A DNA stretch of 64,000 bases from Chrysaora quinquecirrha (Eukaryota; Cnidaria; Scyphozoa; Semaeostomeae; Pelagiidae), in contig JACTAT010000014.1 in NCBI GenBank assembly GCA_014526335.1, forward strand, positions 3,392,840 to 3,456,839. Direction: 5' to 3'. Below are positions 35,001-37,610 of the stretch, in pieces (position 1 is the first letter of the stretch; each line of letters starts with the position of its first letter). The notes under the pieces are model-generated. The model made no database searches. It was not told the origin of the DNA and was given only the letters and a program-made list of their open reading frames with translations. The translations under genes and the position numbers were made by a program.

Positions 35001-36070
35001 AAAAAGTTTTTCGGAGTTAATTTTCTGAACAAAATGTCTGACGTGGACGGGCCTCGAACTTGCGGCCTTTGGCTTTGAATATTAATATTCCCCCCCCCCC
35101 CAGCAAGTCCAGGGAAACATAAGCCTAGATTTGTCTGGGCCTAAGGTAGTATAAACTTATACTACCTTATGGGCATAAGGTAGTATAAACTTATTTACAT
35201 TATCAAAGGTATTTCATTTGACAAGATTGCGTGTATTCTTAAAGCCTGGCAAAACTGGTAGACATGTATTGTCGCACGTGGCATGTCCCCTTGATGTCTC
35301 CCAGTTTAGCCACCTCGAAAACGTTGCAAAGCGTGACAAAATTTGTAGCTAGAGACACCCAAATGATTTTGGAGACAACAGGGAAATTTCTTGTCTCCGC
35401 AACTCGGGGGACATGTTGCTCGCTTGTCAATCGCATGTTGAGCCACTCTGAGAGACACGCTGAATACAATTTCAAGTGCGAGATTTCTCCTTCTTTCACG
35501 AGCCTCGGTTTCCGCTCATTACATCCTAAATGTTATGGCTACAAATACTGGGACTGCTGTTATCAGTCTTGTGTATTTTGTGCCAAAATTTCAACCTTTA
35601 TTTCCAATTCTAACCGGGTTTTTGTTCGTTTCAATAGGGTATGCTGCACTATCAGATTCTGAACCCATCTTTGACTTGGTCATACATGTTTGGAATACTT
35701 GAAGAAAATGCAGACAGACTGGATATCATCGACTACAGTTTGAGTCAAACTACTTTAGAACAGGTACGATATTCAGTGTAGGATTTGATGGAGTAACTTT
35801 TGAGCTTGTTCTTCTGAACAACCGAAAATTTCCGAGTTTCGAAAACAGAAAACTTCCCAAAAGGAATCCATGACTTTCAAAATAGCAAGAATTCTGGAAA
35901 TCCAAACGATTCAACTTTCGCGCCAAAATTCTTGCTTGTCTCATCCCCAGACCCATTAATTGACTAATCTTGTCTTTCCTTTACTTTTCAAGGTTTTCAT
36001 AAATTTTGCAAAGCATCAACGACCCGAACTGCAAAAGAAAAAGCGATGTTGTTGTAGTTGCACTTGTTAA
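367..36070 (+). CDS. ABCA3-like ABC transporter, 5'-partial gene span of 41 recognised exons
   Basis: This is a full-size ABCA-type transporter, a family of membrane ATPases that move or flip lipids. The closest family pattern I recognise is ABCA3: AVFPGQYGV after the first membrane block, [19 protein letters not shown] in NBD1, [10 protein letters not shown] in the second membrane block. Order seen: ECD1 remainder (367-1601), membrane block 1 (2252-9136), NBD1 with Walker A GHNGAGKTT, Q-loop CPQHN, signature LSGGM and Walker [13 protein letters not shown] (11268-18905), membrane helix plus ECD2 (19909-23488), membrane block 2 (24843-27876), NBD2 with Walker A GVNGAGKTT and DEPTSGMDP (27981-32959), and a C-terminal tail ending in TAA at 36068-36070. 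Exons before 367 are outside the window. Two defects stand out: a one-base frameshift in the NBD1 signature exon, and no exon found for the strand before the NBD2 Walker B aspartate. It may be a recent pseudogene or contain sequence errors. Assignment to the ABCA family is certain; the ABCA3 subgroup is inferred from motif memory. Confidence 0.93.
765..921 (-). repeat. tRNA-derived SINE, copy 1
   Basis: On the minus strand an A-box-like tggtgtaatccagc is followed by a B-box agggttcgagccc, then a tail shared with 4530-4692 (ggtctcgattagttaacc, actgagatcctagcgact). Pol III origin is inferred from the boxes. Confidence 0.65.
1425..1470. repeat. (ATC)n microsatellite
   Basis: Short pure run in the intron before ABCA exon 2. 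Confidence 0.9.
1514..1601 (+). CDS. ABCA exon 2 (end of ECD1)
   Basis: It reads [18 protein letters not shown], the conserved ABCA stretch before the second membrane helix. The acceptor is caaagagag with a weak pyrimidine tract; it was chosen because it is the only nearby AG that keeps phase with exon 1. Donor AAT|GTAAGT. A TTA-flanked MITE begins 13 bases after the exon. Confidence 0.82.
1615..1985. mobile_element. MITE with TTA target duplication, PIF/Harbinger-like
   Basis: The ends are GGGCCTGTTTATATGAG and its exact inverse, with TTA on both sides (1612-1614 and 1986-1988). 371 bp, no gene. The TTA duplication suggests PIF/Harbinger (inference). Confidence 0.82.
2252..2362 (+). CDS. 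ABCA exon 3 (FPYPKY and membrane helix)
   Basis: It reads [19 protein letters not shown] and then a hydrophobic helix [16 protein letters not shown]. The F-P-Y-P motif before the helix is an ABCA hallmark. Acceptor ttcttgtag, donor AAG|GTGAAG, phase 0 at both ends. Confidence 0.9.
2470..2580. mobile_element. CAAACATT-family fragment
   Basis: Contains ggccaaacgatcaaacattg and gtttgactgtttggccacg; appears truncated. In the intron after ABCA exon 3. Confidence 0.6.
2757..2900 (+). CDS. ABCA exon 4 (coupling segment and membrane helix)
   Basis: It reads [20 protein letters not shown] followed by a hydrophobic helix. The KESMKMMGL segment is the conserved cytoplasmic loop of ABCA proteins. Acceptor cgttatttag, donor AAG|GTAAGA, 48 codons, phase 0. 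Confidence 0.93.
3365..3445 (+). repeat. 5S rRNA-like sequence (SINE3-type remnant)
   Basis: The order gaagttaagcttggtcg then gcatctggatgggtgat follows the 5S rRNA internal promoter (AAGCTAAGC...TTGGATGGG). The rest of a 5S gene is not present. A second copy is at 54205-54262. Confidence 0.6.
3861..3955 (+). CDS. ABCA exon 5 (membrane helix)
   Basis: It reads [20 protein letters not shown] and continues as a hydrophobic helix. Acceptor aatttttcag, donor GTGAG|GTACAT, ending in phase 2. Confidence 0.9.
4061..4490. repeat. Foldback repeat with about 60-bp arms
   Basis: The left part (gaaaatggtagacatttcc, aagggaatcctctccctgtg) returns inverted at 4436-4490 (cacgcggagaggattccctt, ctaccattttccag). 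Single-arm fragments occur at 6225-6330, 21145-21350, 31500-31720 and 56560-56670. Confidence 0.75.
4530..4692 (+). repeat. tRNA-derived SINE, copy 2
   Basis: Plus-strand copy of the 765-921 unit, with B-box-like agggttcgaggcc near 4600 and the same tail to ctaaaacacc. Confidence 0.65.
4702..4826 (+). repeat. tRNA-derived SINE, copy 3 (5'-truncated)
   Basis: Starts inside the unit at cagttcagtgtggtcagggt and runs to the same tail, in tandem with copy 2. Confidence 0.65.
4964..5083 (+). CDS. ABCA exon 6 (membrane helices)
   Basis: It reads [20 protein letters not shown] and then [12 protein letters not shown], matching the ABCA helix pair. Acceptor ctttttatttcag, donor CT|GTAAGT, phase 2 in and phase 2 out. 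Confidence 0.9.
5714..6178. repeat. Inverted pair of tRNA-like SINE units, copy A
   Basis: On the plus strand, from 6048, an A-box-like tagctcagtgg is followed by a B-box-like ggattcaaatcc. The same unit lies inverted at about 5817-5905 (minus strand). The AT-rich outer flanks are also inverted, so the whole module is a palindrome-like foldback. A second copy is at 8175-8631. Confidence 0.65.
7001..7118 (+). pseudogene. Ghost copy of ABCA exon 8, donor lost
   Basis: It repeats the exon at 9019-9136 almost exactly, with the same acceptor (tttcttgaag) and the same peptide from [14 protein letters not shown] to CSSDNE. It lies before exon 7, so it is out of order, and where the true exon has donor GAG|GTATAT this copy has GAG followed by ACTGAA. 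The sequence then runs straight into a minisatellite. Splicing to it would break the protein order. Confidence 0.85.
7124..7440 (+). repeat. Minisatellite, diverged 28-bp unit, next to the ghost exon
   Basis: About eleven copies of a unit like TTCATTTCATACTGTATTCA plus a TTAGCATC tail, of variable length. This is the same family as the long array at 9530-10905, but more diverged. Confidence 0.85.
7961..8161 (+). CDS. ABCA exon 7 (membrane block 1)
   Basis: It reads [20 protein letters not shown], then [20 protein letters not shown] and ends MWWIITW. The acidic DDDFSLG stretch before the helix is typical of ABCA3-like proteins. Acceptor atatttgcag, donor TG|GTAAGG, phase 2 out. Copy A of the local duplication lacks this exon. 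Confidence 0.93.
8175..8631. repeat. Inverted pair of tRNA-like SINE units, copy B
   Basis: Near-identical to 5714-6178. The plus-strand unit is at about 8512-8575 and the minus-strand unit at about 8279-8365, each with A- and B-box-like motifs. It sits in the intron between ABCA exons 7 and 8. Confidence 0.62.
9019..9136 (+). CDS. ABCA exon 8 (after membrane block 1)
   Basis: It reads [20 protein letters not shown] and then [21 protein letters not shown]-[VM]-E-A-V-F-P-G is diagnostic for this subgroup. Acceptor tttcttgaag, donor GAG|GTATAT. A duplicate without a donor lies upstream at 7001-7118. Confidence 0.93.
9190..9405. mobile_element. Dispersed CAAACATT-family element
   Basis: The ends read as inverted versions of each other (gacgaaacgatcaaatattg and caatgtttgatcgtttggcc) around internal repeats of CAAACATT and AATGTTTG. 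The family recurs in many introns of this window. No coding capacity. Confidence 0.6.
9530..10905 (+). repeat. 28-bp minisatellite array
   Basis: About 49 tandem units like CATTTCATACTGCATTCGTC plus AGCATGTT, with variants in the CATT(C/T)(G/A)T(C/T) part. Because 28 is not a multiple of three and the unit has no stop, all three forward frames stay open. The long apparent proteins rich in FHTAF and SYCIHQH are therefore artefacts. It lies in the intron between ABCA exons 8 and 9. Confidence 0.95.
11268..11375 (+). CDS. ABCA exon 9 (lead-in to NBD1)
   Basis: It reads [17 protein letters not shown], then [12 protein letters not shown], the first strand of NBD1. Acceptor cctcttttag, donor TCT|GTAAGA, 36 codons. 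An acceptor three bases later (agaag) would drop one Lys. Confidence 0.88.
11507..11923. mobile_element. MITE with 9-bp target duplication, Mutator-like (copy 1)
   Basis: The ends are CAACCTCGTCCCCAGG and its near inverse, flanked on both sides by ATCAACATG (11498-11506 and 11924-11932). No ORF of note inside. A 9-bp duplication is typical of Mutator-like elements (family knowledge); the superfamily is inferred. Confidence 0.8.
12181..12271 (+). CDS. ABCA exon 10 (NBD1 Walker A, first half)
   Basis: It reads [20 protein letters not shown] and ends [11 protein letters not shown], splitting the Walker A motif GHNGAGKTT after its second glycine codon base. Acceptor ttccttctag, donor GCAG|GTAGAT, phase 1 out. 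Confidence 0.95.
12540..12790. repeat. Dispersed repeat (GGCAGATTTGGC family)
   Basis: The segment around 12630-12790 recurs at 31125-31445 and, diverged, at 51455-51610. Shared words include ctcccgaagctgga and gaattcggaa. No coding content; it is intronic in all three places. Confidence 0.65.
12877..13067 (+). CDS. ABCA exon 11 (NBD1 Walker A second half and Q-loop)
   Basis: It begins [18 protein letters not shown] and contains the Q-loop [20 protein letters not shown]. Acceptor ttccttttttag, donor AAG|GTAAAT. Phase matches exon 10 exactly. Confidence 0.96.
13360..13690. repeat. Dispersed repeat (GATTAGTTGCCAACTG family)
   Basis: Words such as agttgggcatg, gattagttgccaactg and gtcagtcgcagtcgac recur at 47985-48190 and 61145-61390. 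It is non-coding and partly self-complementary. Confidence 0.65.
13779..13948. repeat. Near-perfect inverted repeat, 63-bp arms
   Basis: The arms 13779-13841 and 13886-13948 pair with only three mismatches around a 44-base loop. A 13-bp direct repeat attctcgtagtta lies on each side (13737-13749 and 13947-13959, overlapping the right arm by two bases). It could be a small foldback insertion or a transcribed hairpin; no product is evident. Confidence 0.85.
13990..14107 (+). CDS. ABCA exon 12 (NBD1 signature motif), frameshifted
   Basis: The first part reads [20 protein letters not shown] then VDKK in the frame set by exon 11. That frame then meets TGA at 14074-14076. The family-typical [11 protein letters not shown] follows in another frame, and the exon end (phase 2) fits exon 13. 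The exon is 118 bases where 119 would be coherent, so one base is missing, most simply in the A-run at about 14055-14060. Acceptor cttttacag, donor CTAAG|GTAGGC. Confidence 0.9.
14108..14647 (+). other. Intron with nothing recognised
   Basis: AT-rich sequence between ABCA exons 12 and 13. I see no repeat family, RNA gene or plausible exon in it. Confidence 0.5.
14648..14794 (+). CDS. ABCA exon 13 (NBD1 Walker B)
   Basis: It reads [20 protein letters not shown] and then [16 protein letters not shown], carrying Walker B and the catalytic glutamate, and ends TVVLTTHFM at the H-loop. Acceptor gttttcag, donor AT|GTGAGT. Confidence 0.97.
15470..16945. mobile_element. CAAACATT-family element expanded by an internal minisatellite
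   Basis: The left edge ctggccaaacgagcaacaaa and right edge caatgtttgattgttcggcc match the inverted ends of the dispersed CAAACATT family. The interior is the 21-bp array described separately. The whole lies between ABCA exons 13 and 14. Confidence 0.7.
15494..16750. repeat. 21-bp minisatellite with higher-order structure
   Basis: About 60 copies of TTTGCCAAACATTTGAAATT plus G, with variants TTTGTC, TTGAGA and rare single changes. Rare variants recur exactly 546 bp (26 units) apart: ttatttgcc at 15601 and 16147, gttttt at 15645 and 16191. Since 21 is a multiple of three, both strands show long repetitive ORFs (up to 500 codons); these are artefacts of the unit length. Confidence 0.95.
16999..17088 (+). 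CDS. ABCA exon 14 (after NBD1 H-loop)
   Basis: It reads [20 protein letters not shown] and then CGSSLFLKK. This is the standard ABCA stretch after the H-loop. Acceptor tttgcatag, donor AAAAG|GTATAG. Confidence 0.95.
17168..17450. mobile_element. Non-autonomous element (GGAGACATGTCGCGCG family), copy 1
   Basis: The ends read ctaaactaggagacatgtcg and the inverse (cgatatgtctcctagttt). Further copies: 20577-20848, a fragment 22975-23048, and 35244-35505. It is rich in CG and in MluI-like words such as cacgcgtg. No coding capacity. Confidence 0.65.
17761..17945 (+). CDS. ABCA exon 15 (after NBD1)
   Basis: It reads [16 protein letters not shown], then [20 protein letters not shown] and FKGLFQHLE, the regulatory segment after NBD1. 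Acceptor acttgcatag, donor GAAG|GTAGGT, phase 1 out. Confidence 0.94.
17975..18280. repeat. Degenerate tandem array, unit about 20 bp
   Basis: Repeats alternate between tactgaacatcccc and tactcaggatgcctcccc types joined by cacgg or cacag. It is non-coding although several frames stay open on both strands. It lies in the intron after ABCA exon 15. Confidence 0.85.
18290..18510. mobile_element. CAAACATT-family element
   Basis: Contains caaacatttgaaatttgc, tttggccacacc and aaacattgcttgataag in the family order. It has no clear target duplication. Confidence 0.55.
18800..18905 (+). CDS. ABCA exon 16 (end of NBD1 module)
   Basis: It reads [20 protein letters not shown] then [20 protein letters not shown]...[10 protein letters not shown] is a strict ABCA marker. 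The acceptor (atttaccag) was chosen among three AGs because only it keeps phase with exon 15. Donor GG|GTAGGA. Confidence 0.93.
19221..19291 (+). CDS. ABCA exon 17 (linker)
   Basis: It reads [20 protein letters not shown] then DKR, an acidic then basic cytoplasmic linker. Acceptor ttccttgtag, donor AGAG|GTAAAG; phases fit on both sides. Confidence 0.87.
19292..19908 (+). other. Intron with at most a weak repeat remnant
   Basis: A weak CAAACATT-like remnant may lie at about 19335-19410. Otherwise nothing is recognised. Confidence 0.45.
19909..20195 (+). CDS. ABCA exon 18 (first helix of second half, ECD2 start)
   Basis: It reads [20 protein letters not shown], then a hydrophobic helix from [17 protein letters not shown], then the start of ECD2 ([20 protein letters not shown]). 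Acceptor ctttttccag, donor AAT|GTAAGT. Confidence 0.95.
20230..20470. mobile_element. CAAACATT-family element
   Basis: It has the family pattern: ttgttggccaaacatctgag, gacaagcatgaataagc, aaaaagttcaaac, and an end in caaacaatgttt. It lies in the intron after exon 18, and the exon frame reads into it only by chance. Confidence 0.6.
20577..20848. mobile_element. Non-autonomous element (GGAGACATGTCGCGCG family), copy 2
   Basis: The most complete copy: left end acggcgaaactaggagacat and right end inverse (atatctcctagtttagccag). It ends 30 bp before the acceptor of exon 19. Confidence 0.7.
20879..21078 (+). CDS. ABCA exon 19 (ECD2)
   Basis: It reads [20 protein letters not shown] and ends [15 protein letters not shown], with a vicinal Cys pair likely to form disulfides in ECD2 (inference). 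Acceptor tctctttcag, donor CACAG|GTTAGT, phase 2 out. A GTT microsatellite follows the donor. Confidence 0.85.
21086..21140. repeat. (GTT)n microsatellite
   Basis: Short run directly after the donor of ABCA exon 19. Confidence 0.9.
21145..21350. repeat. Dispersed repeat (foldback family fragment)
   Basis: The words ttctggaaaatagtagacat and ggaatcctctccacgtgcaa match the foldback unit at 4061-4490 and fragments at 6225-6330, 31500-31720 and 56560-56670. Confidence 0.6.
21958..22023 (+). CDS. ABCA exon 20 (Cys-rich ECD2)
   Basis: It reads [20 protein letters not shown] then TY, giving three cysteines. The acceptor tttcaaaag is used here because the stronger-looking gcag at 21928-21931 would break phase with exon 19. 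Donor GG|GTAAGA. No family motif was recognised; the call rests on phase and cysteine pattern. Confidence 0.72.
22024..22691 (+). other. Intron with nothing recognised
   Basis: No repeat family or exon seen. One open stretch at 22346-22723 has no family resemblance and overlaps the next exon in a different frame. Confidence 0.45.
22692..22881 (+). CDS. ABCA exon 21 (ECD2)
   Basis: It reads [20 protein letters not shown], then [20 protein letters not shown] and ends [10 protein letters not shown]. The AWY(S/N) stretch leads into the conserved end of ECD2. Acceptor tcttgatatag, donor GAG|GTTTGG. Confidence 0.85.
23363..23488 (+). CDS. ABCA exon 22 (end of ECD2)
   Basis: It reads [20 protein letters not shown] and ends [13 protein letters not shown]. 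The alternation H-x-[IL]-P...N-x-[IL]-L and NHPLPRT is a conserved ABCA feature before the next helix. Acceptor ccttttcacag, donor AAG|GTATGC. Confidence 0.95.
23509..23905. mobile_element. TTATAAGGAACC-family MITE, TA duplication (inverted copy)
   Basis: The ends are CACGCTTTTTTGTA and its inverse, flanked by TA. The interior matches the copies at 33030-33431, 49113-49516 and 50521-50922. It starts 20 bp after the donor of exon 22. Confidence 0.75.
24538..24788. mobile_element. CAAACATT-family element with clear inverted ends
   Basis: The ends are GGCCTTGACCAAGCAATCAA and an inverse GGTCAAGGCC, bordered by TA on both sides. This is the most complete simple copy of the family in the window. 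Confidence 0.7.
24843..24959 (+). CDS. ABCA exon 23 (membrane block 2)
   Basis: It reads [20 protein letters not shown], then [19 protein letters not shown]: a helix followed by a conserved loop. Acceptor tttcaaacag, donor AAG|GTAAGA, phase 0. Confidence 0.93.
25015..25295. mobile_element. Diverged Mutator-like MITE copy
   Basis: It shares gttcccaggacg, ccgtcaatccattttggcc, tgacgtcacttcacattac and a final gggacgagg with the copies at 11507-11923 and 55736-56094. The target duplication is no longer readable. Confidence 0.65.
25630..25803 (+). CDS. ABCA exon 24 (membrane block 2)
   Basis: It begins [16 protein letters not shown], an ABCA hallmark, then a helix [18 protein letters not shown]. 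Acceptor ttttctacag, donor ATT|GTAAGT, 58 codons. Confidence 0.97.
26069..26179 (+). CDS. ABCA exon 25 (membrane block 2)
   Basis: It reads [20 protein letters not shown] then [17 protein letters not shown]: two helices with the conserved LP(F/L)xY motif. Acceptor tatttcag, donor ATG|GTAAGA. Confidence 0.95.
26180..26707 (+). other. Intron with nothing recognised
   Basis: AT-rich, unannotated sequence between exons 25 and 26; no repeat family or RNA signature seen. Confidence 0.45.
26708..26808 (+). CDS. ABCA exon 26 (membrane block 2)
   Basis: It reads [20 protein letters not shown] then [14 protein letters not shown]. Acceptor tttttcttag, donor TC|GTAAGT, phase 2 out. Confidence 0.92.
26913..26975 (+). 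CDS. ABCA exon 27 (short)
   Basis: It reads [21 protein letters not shown] 63-base exon with phase 2 on both sides. P-S(Y)-A/C..L and the following Cys agree with the ABCA loop before the last helix. Acceptor gttttttttag, donor TC|GTAAGC. Confidence 0.88.
27324..27453 (+). CDS. ABCA exon 28 (last helix)
   Basis: It reads [20 protein letters not shown], then [19 protein letters not shown]. The G-V-G-[WR]...Y-x-x-[IL]-E pattern marks the final ABCA helix. Acceptor attattatag, donor GAG|GTATAT. Confidence 0.94.
27814..27876 (+). CDS. ABCA exon 29 (cytoplasmic lead-in)
   Basis: It reads [20 protein letters not shown] then E. 21 codons, phase 0. Acceptor ttatcctcag, donor GAG|GTAGGT. Confidence 0.87.
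27981..28073 (+). CDS. ABCA exon 30 (D(E/H)DV motif before NBD2)
   Basis: It reads [16 protein letters not shown] and ends [11 protein letters not shown]. DxDVxxERxRV is a constant ABCA motif just before NBD2, and VVVxxLxK is its first strand. Acceptor tttgttcaaag, donor AAG|GTTTGC. Confidence 0.96.
28083..28590. mobile_element. Two CAAACATT-family elements or one compound copy
   Basis: The stretch contains the family words twice; the second part (28305-28590) runs from ttggccaaaccatcaagcat to tgtttgatcgtttggccagg with inverted ends. It fills most of the intron before exon 31. Confidence 0.6.
28732..28819 (+). CDS. ABCA exon 31 (NBD2 Walker A, first half)
   Basis: It reads [20 protein letters not shown] then ECFGLLGVN, reaching the Walker A glycine codon. 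As in NBD1, the Walker A motif is split by a phase-1 intron. Acceptor attctctacag, donor AATG|GTATAT. Confidence 0.96.
28940..29085. repeat. (GAT)n microsatellite
   Basis: A nearly pure trinucleotide run with a few interruptions, inside the phase-1 intron that splits NBD2 Walker A. Confidence 0.95.
29130..29233 (+). CDS. ABCA exon 32 (NBD2 Walker A, second half)
   Basis: It begins [18 protein letters not shown] and ends [13 protein letters not shown], the typical strand after Walker A. Acceptor ttgatttttag, donor GAG|GTATCG. Confidence 0.96.
29234..29780 (+). other. Intron with nothing recognised
   Basis: No repeat family or exon was identified between exons 32 and 33. Confidence 0.45.
29781..29810 (+). 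CDS. ABCA exon 33, 30-base microexon (NBD2 Q-loop)
   Basis: It reads [10 protein letters not shown], ten codons carrying the Q-loop glutamine, exactly bounded by acceptor tcacttccag and donor CAG|GTATGT. Neighbouring exons supply RE before it and FDALLD after it, matching the family order. Confidence 0.95.
29811..30588 (+). other. Intron with C-rich stretches, no known element
   Basis: Contains runs such as gcccccctagcccc (about 29945-30110) and a poly-C tract near 30355-30370. No repeat copy elsewhere in the window was recognised. Confidence 0.45.
30589..30746 (+). CDS. ABCA exon 34 (NBD2 helical region)
   Basis: It begins [20 protein letters not shown] and ends [14 protein letters not shown], the helical part before the signature motif. 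Acceptor ttttgctatag, donor ACAG|GTTTGT, phase 2 out. Confidence 0.96.
31078..31110 (+). CDS. ABCA exon 35 (NBD2 signature motif), 33 bases
   Basis: With the split codon it reads [11 protein letters not shown], the second ABC signature. Acceptor tactttgtag, donor AAT|GTATTA. The family expects about a dozen further residues (start M-A-L-I-G) before the aspartate of DEPTSG; those are not found downstream. Confidence 0.9.
31111..31981. repeat. Intron filled with two dispersed repeats; expected Walker B strand exon not found
   Basis: 31125-31445 matches the GGCAGATTTGGC repeat at 12630-12790 and 31500-31720 matches the foldback family. Exon 35 ends in phase 2 and exon 36 starts in phase 0, so an exon of length 1 mod 3 is required here. 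I read the remaining sequence in all frames and saw no stretch like ALIGxPxxxFL. Confidence 0.7.
31982..32085 (+). CDS. ABCA exon 36 (NBD2 Walker B aspartate and D-loop)
   Basis: It reads [20 protein letters not shown] and ends RSIILTSH with the H-loop histidine. Acceptor ctattttatag, donor CACAG|GTAAGC. Confidence 0.96.
32086..32614 (+). other. Intron with nothing recognised
   Basis: No repeat family or exon was identified between exons 36 and 37. Confidence 0.45.
32615..32707 (+). CDS. ABCA exon 37 (after NBD2 H-loop)
   Basis: It reads [20 protein letters not shown] then [10 protein letters not shown], a constant ABCA stretch. Acceptor tttgcgcag, donor AGCAG|GTAAAC. Confidence 0.96.
32880..32959 (+). 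CDS. ABCA exon 38 (FGxGYTLxIK)
   Basis: It reads [20 protein letters not shown] then SSIKRL. FGxGYTL is the conserved start of the ABCA C-terminal regulatory region. Acceptor tttttgtccag, donor TTAG|GTGATT. Confidence 0.95.
33030..33431. mobile_element. TTATAAGGAACC-family MITE, TA duplication
   Basis: Left end CGCGCTTTTTTTTATAAGGA, right end inverse ending aaaagcgtg, flanked by TA. The interior matches 49113-49516. Confidence 0.75.
34293..34483 (+). CDS. ABCA exon 39 (C-terminal regulatory region)
   Basis: It begins [20 protein letters not shown] and ends [17 protein letters not shown]..(F/H)...PGA is the usual form before the final segment. Acceptor tctcttctacag, donor CTT|GTAAGT. The middle is longer and more acidic than I expect for the family. 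Confidence 0.92.
35244..35505. mobile_element. Non-autonomous element (GGAGACATGTCGCGCG family), copy 3
   Basis: Contains gcatgtccccttgatgtctc and cccagtttagccac and, near its other end, cgagatttctccttc. Inverted relative to 20577-20848 and diverged. Confidence 0.6.
35638..35763 (+). CDS. ABCA exon 40 (C-terminal region)
   Basis: It reads [20 protein letters not shown], then [22 protein letters not shown] in two parts. Y-[QE]-[IV]...W-[SA]-x-[MI]-F..[LI]..DY-S-[LV]-[SG]-Q-T-[TS]-L-[ED]-Q is the standard ABCA C-terminal motif. Donor CAG|GTACGA. Confidence 0.96.
35993..36070 (+). CDS. ABCA exon 41, last coding exon with Cys cluster
   Basis: It reads [20 protein letters not shown] and ends CSCTC, then TAA. 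VF(I/V)NFAKxQ is the conserved ending; the five-of-seven cysteine tail after a KKKR patch is unusual and could be lipid-modified (inference). Acceptor acttttcaag. Confidence 0.95.
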   Translation, partial: VFINFAKHQRPELQKKKRCCCSCTC

Positions 36071-36900
36071 TCTCTCCAATGGTCTCCCAGCAAAGTAAAA
36101 ACTTCATCCTTTATTTCCTTCAAATATTTTATTTATTCACCCCATGATTTTTTATTTGAGCACAACTTAAAGGATTCATTATATGTCTTCACTTTCGAAT
36201 ATGCGAGAGGATATTTTTTTCAATAAGCAACTGCTTATAAAGCATCTAGGGCGAGACTGACCGGGACATTAGGCTAAGTAACTTGAGGGCTCAATTGAAT
36301 TACACGCAGTTTTTTATAAGCAACCGCTTTTAAGCAACCAAGGTGTAGAAGGCCTAACACCCTAAGCAACCTATAGTACCACAGGAAAAAACCTAAGCAA
36401 CATTTTAAATTTGAGATAGTTAATATCACTGCAAGCAATCAAGGATTGATCAACATAGAAGCTATGTCCTTTCTTTTGCCGTCAGAAACTCGCATATCAA
36501 CAGAGTGTTGATACAAAAATATTTGCGCAACTTTTAAGCAACTTTGAAGGCTGCTGAAATGTCCTAAATTTTAAGCCACTTTCAGGGTTGGACTAAAGTC
36601 CAGTTGCTTATTGAAAAAAGTGTATTCTCGTATTACTTTTGTCATATTGTGTTTTTGTTTATTTTTCAACTTCCAGTCTATCAGATATTTTTTTTTAATT
36701 TAAGATGTAAGAAAACATCAAGATAATTTTCAGATAGTTTGCGGTTCCATCTTTCGGATCAACACAGAATCATTCTGGTTTCAGTTTGGAGAAAACAAGA
36801 AACATTTAAACTACCTGGTCTCGAACCTGCTGTCATTGAAAAGGTAGCCCAGTAAGTACATAGAGCCCTCATTCAAAACATTTCTCTCTTCATTCCTGGC
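36071..36900. other. Intergenic sequence with a TTGCTTA-family MITE
   Basis: A TTGCTTA-family element lies at about 36213-36625 (left tttttttcaataagcaactg, right inverse cagttgcttattgaaaaaag). No canonical AATAAA was seen close to the ABCA stop codon. Confidence 0.6.
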
Positions 36901-36916
36901 CAAAGGTCTCAGGTTC

Positions 36917-37610
36917 ATGATCATTCCTAATCATATCAGATTTGAAACCTGCCCTAAGCATATCAGGTTAGAAACCATTCCTTGTCATATCGGGTTCGAG
37001 ACCAATCCTAAACATATCAGGTTTGAGACCAGTCTCTATCATATTAGGTTCGAGACCAGTCCTTGTCATATCAGGTTCGAAACCATTCCTTGTCATATCA
37101 GGTTCGAGACCAGTCTCTGTCATACCAGGTTCGAGACCAGTCCTTGTCATATCAGGTTCGAGACCAGTCCTTGTCATATCAGGTTTGAGACCAGTCTCTG
37201 TCGTATCAGGTTCGAGGCCAGTCCTTGTCATATCAGGTTCGAGACCAATCCTAAACATATCAGGTTTGAGACCAGTCTCTATCATATTAGGTTCGAGACC
37301 AGTCCTTGTCATATCAGGTTCGAAACCATTCCTTGTCATATCAGGTTAGGTTCTTAATCAGTCCTTGTCATATCAGGTTCGAGACCAGTCCTAAACATAT
37401 CAAGTTCGAGACCAGTCTCTGTCATATCAGGTTCGAGGCCAGTCCTTGTCATATCAGGTTCGAGACCAGTCCTTGTCATATCAGGTTTGAGACCAGTCTC
37501 TGTCGTATCAGGTTCGAGGCCAGTCCTTGCCTTGCCATATCAGCAATATCAGGTTCAAAACCTATCCTAATCATATCATGTTCTGAACCTGTCCTGGCCA
37601 TATCAGTCTA
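36917..37610. repeat. 27-bp minisatellite between the ABCA and prolyl hydroxylase genes
   Basis: About 25 copies of GTTCGAGACCAGTCCTTGTC plus ATATCAG, with variants (tctctgtcatatcag, cctaaacatatcag). Because 27 is a multiple of three and the unit lacks stops, both strands show open repeats; I see no start signal or splice context, so they are not called genes. Confidence 0.93.
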
